From: Nucisporomicrobium flavum
GTDB taxonomy: Bacteria > Actinomycetota > Actinomycetes > Mycobacteriales > Micromonosporaceae
Length of the DNA: 64,000 nt
Assembly (NCBI RefSeq): GCF_016464385.1
Contig: NZ_JADMLH010000011.1
Span: forward strand, 62,001-126,000
Direction: 5' to 3'
Shown here: positions 59,768-64,000 of the stretch, in pieces
Position numbering within the stretch: position 1 is the stretch's first letter
Layout: the number at the start of each line of letters is the position of its first letter
Notes under the pieces: generated by a model
Database searches by the model: none
The model's input: the letters and a program-made list of their open reading frames with translations, nothing else
What the model was told of the DNA's origin: nothing
Made by a program: the position numbers and the translations under genes

Positions 59768-60933
59768 GACGCCGCCGGGATGACGGCGGTGACGCGGAAC
59801 CCACCGGTCGGGCGGGGACCGGCGAGCAGCGTACCGCCGAGGGCGCTGACCCTTTCGCGCATGCCGACGATGCCGTGCGCGTGCGCGTCGTCGACCGGGG
59901 CGACGGGCGGGCCGTCGTTGTCGACCACGACGGTGACGGCGTCGCGGTCGTGACGCAGTGTCACGGCGACGTCGGCCGATCCGGCGTGTTTGCGGACGTT
60001 CGTGAGCGCTTCCTGAATGATCCGGTAGGCGGTGTGGTCTGTGGCCCAGGGAAGGTCGGCCCGGCTGCCGTCGATGCGGGCGGTGATCTGCAGACCGGTA
60101 CGCCGGAAGGTGCCGAGCAGGTCGTCGAGCTCGGCCAGTCCGGCGGTCGGCTGCAGGGGTGCGGCGTCGTCGGGTCGGCGCAGTAGTCCGACGGAGTCGC
60201 GCAGCTCGTCGAGGGCGGCGCGACTGCTCTGGCGGATCTGCGCGAGGGTGTCGCGGACCTGATGCGATTCGCCGGTCAGCAGATGAGCGGTGACCCCGGC
60301 CTGGACGTTGATCAGCGCGAGGTGGTGGCCGACGCTGTCGTGCAGGTCGCGCGCGATCCGCAGGCGTTCCTCGGTGAGCCTGCGGCGGGTGTCGGCGTCC
60401 CGGTTGCGTTCGGCCTCCTCCGCGCGGCGCAGCGCCTCGGCGAGGTAGGCGCGGCGGTGTCGTGCCGCGGTGCCGGCGGCGACGGCGAGGCCACCGAGGG
60501 CAGCGAGCGCGAGGTTCTCCGGGCCGAGGCGCCGTGATGGCACGCCGACGGTGTGCGTGACCCCGACCGCGACGATGACCAGGCCGCTGACGATCAGGGC
60601 CCGGCGGCGGTCGGAGTGCTCGGCCACGGTGTAAAGAGCGACCAGCGGAGCGGCCAGGATGAGGATGCCGCCGCGGCCGTGGTAGCCGGCGAGGTAGACC
60701 TCCGCCGCGATCGTCGACACCACGAGCGTGGCGTACGGCCAGCGGCGCCGCACCAGGAGAACCGCGCAGGCGAGCGCAGCGCAGGCGAGCGGGGCGCCCT
60801 CGGGCAGCGGCCCCGGCGCGGCGGTGGTGAGCAGGGTGACCAGCAGGACGACGGCCGCGACGCTGAGGTCCGCCAGGTGCGGACGGTGCTGGATTGCGTG
60901 GTGCAGATGGCCGATGACGCGCACGTTGCTCAC
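59764..60933 (-). CDS. NarX/DesK-type sensor histidine kinase (HisKA_3)
   Basis: This 389-aa kinase has about five N-terminal transmembrane segments (residues 22-155) and little extracytoplasmic sequence. The HisKA_3 box is ERLRIARDLHDSVGHHLALI (His198), followed by the ATPase domain with RIIQEALTNVRKHAG and HGIVGMRERVSALGG. GTG 60933 is chosen because longer starts give a Pro/Arg-rich leader and run into the ABC promoter region. It senses a membrane-borne signal and phosphorylates the adjacent NarL-type regulator. Confidence 0.9.
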   Translation of the reverse strand: MSNVRVIGHLHHAIQHRPHLADLSVAAVVLLVTLLTTAAPGPLPEGAPLACAALACAVLLVRRRWPYATLVVSTIAAEVYLAGYHGRGGILILAAPLVALYTVAEHSDRRRALIVSGLVIVAVGVTHTVGVPSRRLGPENLALAALGGLAVAAGTAARHRRAYLAEALRRAEEAERNRDADTRRRLTEERLRIARDLHDSVGHHLALINVQAGVTAHLLTGESHQVRDTLAQIRQSSRAALDELRDSVGLLRRPDDAAPLQPTAGLAELDDLLGTFRRTGLQITARIDGSRADLPWATDHTAYRIIQEALTNVRKHAGSADVAVTLRHDRDAVTVVVDNDGPPVAPVDDAHAHGIVGMRERVSALGGTLLAGPRPTGGFRVTAVIPAAS

Positions 60934-61081
60934 CGTACGGCCGCAGCGTCGGCGCGCGCGTCGTCCGCGCGGCGCATCTGCGACGTACCGCGGTGGCGGT
61001 ATGCGCAGGATGCCGCGTACGGGCGACGACATCCCAGCGGTCCCGGGACGACAGTGGTGGCGATCTGAAGGAGGGGAGAAA

Positions 61082-61801
61082 ATGACCGACGTATCCGTCG
61101 CCGGGCTGACGAAACGCTTCGGCGCGGTGACCGCCGTCCGCGACGCCGGCTTCATCGTGACACCGGGGGTGACGGGCTTCCTCGGCCCGAACGGCGCCGG
61201 AAAGACGACGACCCTGCGCATGCTGCTCGGCCTGGTCCGCCCGACCTCGGGAGTCGCGCTGATCGACGGCCGCCCGTACGCCCGATGGGAGCAGCCACGC
61301 CGGATCGTCGGCGCCTGCCTGGAGGCCTCGGGGTTCTACCCGGGTCGCACGGCTCGCGAGCATCTGGCGATCACCGCCCGGCTGGCCGGGGTGGCGGCGC
61401 GCCGGGTCGATCAGGTTCTCGACGAGGTCGGCCTGACCGCGGAGGCCCGGCGCCGGGTGGGCGGGTACTCGCTGGGCATGCGCCAGCGTCTCGGCCTGGC
61501 CTCGGCACTGCTGGGTGATCCGCAGGTGTTGATCCTCGATGAGCCGGGCAACGGCCTGGATCCGGCCGGGATGGCGTGGCTGCGCGGGCTGCTGCGCGAC
61601 CTGGCCGCCCAGGGGCGCACGGTGATCGTCTCGAGCCACGTGCTGGCCGAGGTGGCGCAGACGGTGGACCGGGTGATCGTCATGCACGCGGGTACGGTGC
61701 GTTTCACCGGCGCCCTCGACGAGCTCGCCGGCTCGGCCGGGCTGGAGGGCGCGTTCCTGCAGCTCACCTCGGACATCGCCCGGGAAGGGAGCCGGCCGTG
61801 A
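61082..61801 (+). CDS. ABC transporter ATP-binding protein (BcrA/DrrA-like)
   Basis: This 239-aa ATPase has Walker A GFLGPNGAGKTTTLRMLL, signature YSLGMRQRLGLASALL, Walker B VLILDEPGNGLDPAG and VIVSSHVLAEV. It resembles BcrA/DrrA-type ATPases for export of antibiotics or lipids. ATG 61082 follows GAAGGAGGGG. It is divergent from the NarL-type two-component genes, a common arrangement for antibiotic-responsive exporters, and overlaps the permease start (GTGA). Confidence 0.92.
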   Translation: MTDVSVAGLTKRFGAVTAVRDAGFIVTPGVTGFLGPNGAGKTTTLRMLLGLVRPTSGVALIDGRPYARWEQPRRIVGACLEASGFYPGRTAREHLAITARLAGVAARRVDQVLDEVGLTAEARRRVGGYSLGMRQRLGLASALLGDPQVLILDEPGNGLDPAGMAWLRGLLRDLAAQGRTVIVSSHVLAEVAQTVDRVIVMHAGTVRFTGALDELAGSAGLEGAFLQLTSDIAREGSRP

Positions 61802-62529
61802 CCGCGCTGTTCTCAGCCGAGCTGCTGCGGCTTCGTACCACTCGCAGTGTGTGGCTGCTGCTCGTCGCCGGGCAGGTCCTGATCGTGGTGGGGGTCAGCG
61901 GGGTGATGCTCGATCGGGACGACATCGGCTCGCCGTCCGTGCAACAGACCGCCGTCGCCCACATCGGCCTCATCTCGCTGCTCAGCCTGGTGCTGGGGAT
62001 CATGGCGGTGGCGGGGGAGTACCGGCACCGCACCATCACCGACACGTACCTGGCGGTTCCCCGGCGCGGGCGCATCGTGGCCGCGAAACTTGCCGTCCAC
62101 GCCGCTGCCGGCCTGGTCTTCGGTGTGGTCACGGCCTCGACAGCGCTCGCCGCCAGCGCGGTATGGCTTGCCGTACGCGGCTTCTCGCTCGATCTCGGCT
62201 CCGCCGACCTGTGGCTGACGGTCGCCGGCGGAGTCGCGTGGATCGCCGCGTTCGCGGCGATCGGCGTGGGGGTCGGCGCGCTCGTCACCAACCAGATCGC
62301 CGCCATCGCCGCCGCGCTCGCGTGGCTGGCCCTGGTCGAGGGCCTCGTCGCGCCGCTCGTCGGCGACGCCGGCCGGTGGCTGCCCTTCGCGCTCGGATCG
62401 GCCCTGGACCGGCTGCCGACCGCGGTGGACGGACCCCCGCAGTGGCAGGCCGGCCTCGCCCTCATCGGCTATGCCGCCGCGTTCGTCCTGGCCGGCGTCG
62501 CCACCACCCTGCGCCGCGACATCACCTGA
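61798..62529 (+). CDS. ABC-2-type transporter permease
   Basis: This 243-aa membrane protein has six hydrophobic segments with the ABC-2 pattern (VWLLLVAGQVLIVVGVSGVM, then LISLLSLVLGIMAVAGEYRH and RHRTITDTYLAVPRRG). It is the membrane partner of the ATPase just upstream. GTG 61798 overlaps the ATPase stop. Its 3' end overlaps the convergent GH3 gene by 8 nt. The substrate is unknown. Confidence 0.88.
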   Translation: MTALFSAELLRLRTTRSVWLLLVAGQVLIVVGVSGVMLDRDDIGSPSVQQTAVAHIGLISLLSLVLGIMAVAGEYRHRTITDTYLAVPRRGRIVAAKLAVHAAAGLVFGVVTASTALAASAVWLAVRGFSLDLGSADLWLTVAGGVAWIAAFAAIGVGVGALVTNQIAAIAAALAWLALVEGLVAPLVGDAGRWLPFALGSALDRLPTAVDGPPQWQAGLALIGYAAAFVLAGVATTLRRDIT

Positions 62530-64000
62530 CGGAGGCCGTTGTCGGCCGGAAGGGAGCCGTTGCCACCCGGGGCGAGCCGTCCCCGGCAAGCGGCGGCCCC
62601 ACCCTGCCGAAGCGACACTTCGGGGTGATCGTCACCAGCGCGGATTCCGACGTTTGCACGCCTTCACTTGTCGCTGTGACGGTGACCCGTACGTGCCCGG
62701 TCCTGGCCGCGGTCAGGACTCCCGCCGAGGTGACGCTCGCTCCGGCGGTGTTGGTGTCCATCGGGGCGATCTGGTAGCTGTACGTCGTTGCCGGGTGGGC
62801 CGGGTACACCCTCGCGGACAACTTTGTCCCCGAGGATGCCTGGTCGACCGTGACTTGCCGGTCACCGAAGTCGACCCGTGACGTGTAAGCGTTCGGGAAT
62901 GCCGAGCCGGTGGCGTCCGGGGCGCCGGAGGTCACCACGACCGGGAAGGTCGTCGACTCGCTTTCCCCGCCGGCGGTGGCCTTGGCCGTGATCAGGACGG
63001 CGCCGGTGGACACGGGTTTGACCGAGCCGCCGGCGTCGACCGTCGCGACCGCCGGGTTGGAGGAGGTGTACTTCACCCTGAGCGCCCGAGCGGAAAGGTC
63101 CCAGAAGGTCATGTCGTGCTTGGTGACGGACAGTTGGGCGTTGATCCGGTTGTCGGGGGTGTCCAGGCTCAGCTCGGTGGCGTCCGGCTGGGCCGAGACC
63201 ACCTCGACGCCGGCCGTGCGGTGTCCGGTCACCCGCAGGCGCACCGACTTCAGGTCCGCGTCGGCCGAGCTGGGACCAGCCAGGATGGTCCAGTCGCCCG
63301 TGGGGAACACCTTCTTGTGTTTCACGTCGTCCCAGAACCACAGGTCACCGGCGCCGATGGTGACCTTCACCGTCCGGGAGGTCCCGGCGATCGGGCCGCT
63401 CTTGACGAAACCCTTCAGCTGCTTGAGCGGGCGCCGGCTCCCATCGGCTCCCTTCGGCGCTCTGGCGTAGACCTCCACGACAGCCTTGCCCGGCTTGTCG
63501 GCGGCCCGGTTGGACACGCGCACCGAGACCGTCACCGGCTCGTCCGGAGTGATCCTCGAGGAGGACAGTCTCGGGGTGCCGTAGACGAACGGCGAGTACG
63601 ACAGACCTTGACCGAACACATAGTGGGGAGCCGTGCAGGTCGGACCGACCTGGTAGTAGAGGTAGGTCCGGCCGCACTTGGCGCCTTCCGCCTTGGTCAT
63701 CCGGTAGTCCTCGATCGCGCGGTCCGGAGCGGCCGCCGCCCCGAGTTGTGCGTCGACGTCGGAGTACCAGGTCAGCGGCAGCTTGCCCGAGAAGTTGGCG
63801 ACCGCGGTACGCCCGTCCTCGAGCGTCACCGCGTCGTTGAACAGCAGCTCGGCCATCGCCTGGCCCTGGTACATGCCGTTGAAGGACGACCAGACGATTC
63901 CCCCTACGCTCGGCAGGTCCTTGAACGCGCTGACGTCGACCATGGTCTTGGCCTGGATCCACACCACGATCTTCTTGCCGTACTTCTGGGCGAGCGGGGC
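62522..64000 (-). CDS. GH3 glycoside hydrolase, C-terminal part (runs off window)
   Basis: The window ends inside this gene; 492 C-terminal residues are visible and the frame stays open to the edge. GGIVWSSFNGMYQGQAMAEL and VANFSGKLPLTWY belong to the GH3 C-terminal domain, YVFGQGLSYSPFVYG is the usual end of that domain, and a fibronectin-III-like domain follows (VTVSVRVSNRAADKPGKAVV). Further C-terminal are Ig-like modules (VKYTSSNPAVATVDAGGSV, a BIG2-type strand). The catalytic nucleophile domain lies beyond the window. It is probably a secreted beta-glucosidase or xylosidase. Confidence 0.86.
   Translation of the reverse strand, partial: APLAQKYGKKIVVWIQAKTMVDVSAFKDLPSVGGIVWSSFNGMYQGQAMAELLFNDAVTLEDGRTAVANFSGKLPLTWYSDVDAQLGAAAAPDRAIEDYRMTKAEGAKCGRTYLYYQVGPTCTAPHYVFGQGLSYSPFVYGTPRLSSSRITPDEPVTVSVRVSNRAADKPGKAVVEVYARAPKGADGSRRPLKQLKGFVKSGPIAGTSRTVKVTIGAGDLWFWDDVKHKKVFPTGDWTILAGPSSADADLKSVRLRVTGHRTAGVEVVSAQPDATELSLDTPDNRINAQLSVTKHDMTFWDLSARALRVKYTSSNPAVATVDAGGSVKPVSTGAVLITAKATAGGESESTTFPVVVTSGAPDATGSAFPNAYTSRVDFGDRQVTVDQASSGTKLSARVYPAHPATTYSYQIAPMDTNTAGASVTSAGVLTAARTGHVRVTVTATSEGVQTSESALVTITPKCRFGRVGPPLAGDGSPRVATAPFRPTTASVR

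Noticed and set aside
1..64000. CRISPR arrays, tRNA or rRNA genes, insertion sequences
   Set aside because: No regularly spaced repeats, transposase motifs, cloverleaf-like segments or rRNA signatures were noticed by eye; a dedicated scan could still find a tRNA.

Overview
The window is high-GC DNA with GTG/ATG starts, many 4-nt stop/start overlaps (GTGA, ATGA) and actinobacterial families (DUF397, DUF5753-type XRE regulators, DUF574 methyltransferase, MprAB-like pair, MMPL transporter). It most likely comes from a filamentous actinomycete, plausibly Micromonosporaceae; the genus is inference. No rRNA, tRNA, CRISPR array, insertion sequence or replication origin was seen.

Layout. 0.2-2.1 kb: DUF397 protein, SAM methyltransferase and XRE/DUF5753 regulator. 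2.4-5.7 kb: a large NACHT NTPase. 5.7-17.4 kb: a biosynthetic-looking block with an acyl-CoA-ligase-type adenylating enzyme, two paralogous flavoproteins, a tyrosine-ammonia-lyase-like MIO enzyme, an FMN-dependent hydroxyacid oxidase, a membrane-anchored P450, a cation/proton antiporter and a two-component system, nearly all coupled by overlapping starts. 17.4-22.5 kb: MetE-like protein, a three-gene hypothetical operon, a STAS protein and a GAF/LuxR regulator. 22.7-26.0 kb: operon of class II aldolase, HAD phosphatase, DhaL and DhaK. 26.0-27.4 kb: amidase.

27.5-33.5 kb: a lower-GC island beside a decayed gene copy. It encodes a winged-helix-like protein, a double P-loop HerA-type ATPase and an AIPR-family protein with a PD-(D/E)XK-like N-terminus; this is a probable phage-defence system. 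33.5-44.4 kb: SGNH hydrolase, PadR-controlled MacB-like exporter, GntR-controlled ABC transporter, secreted propeller protein, a dead MerR gene, AraC regulator and SnoaL protein. 44.6-49.0 kb: MMPL transporter and MprAB-like two-component pair.

49.3-53.8 kb holds the most unusual locus. One strand encodes a DUF6232-type membrane protein, a 72-aa membrane protein, a 58-aa protein ending in Gly, an E1-like enzyme, a JAMM/JAB peptidase and an E2-like protein. A CHAT protease is divergent from it. The DUF6232 C-terminus and the CHAT N-terminus share the same short Gly-Asp-Lys motif, and a 45-bp near-perfect palindrome spans both start codons. I infer a sensor-triggered protease joined to a ubiquitin-like conjugation cassette. 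53.8-59.0 kb: a seven-gene overlapping operon (DUF2182, DUF1326, SRPBCC, LolA-like, tandem SnoaL and two hypothetical proteins). 59.1-62.5 kb: NarL-type two-component system divergent from an ABC exporter. The window ends inside a GH3 glycoside hydrolase gene.
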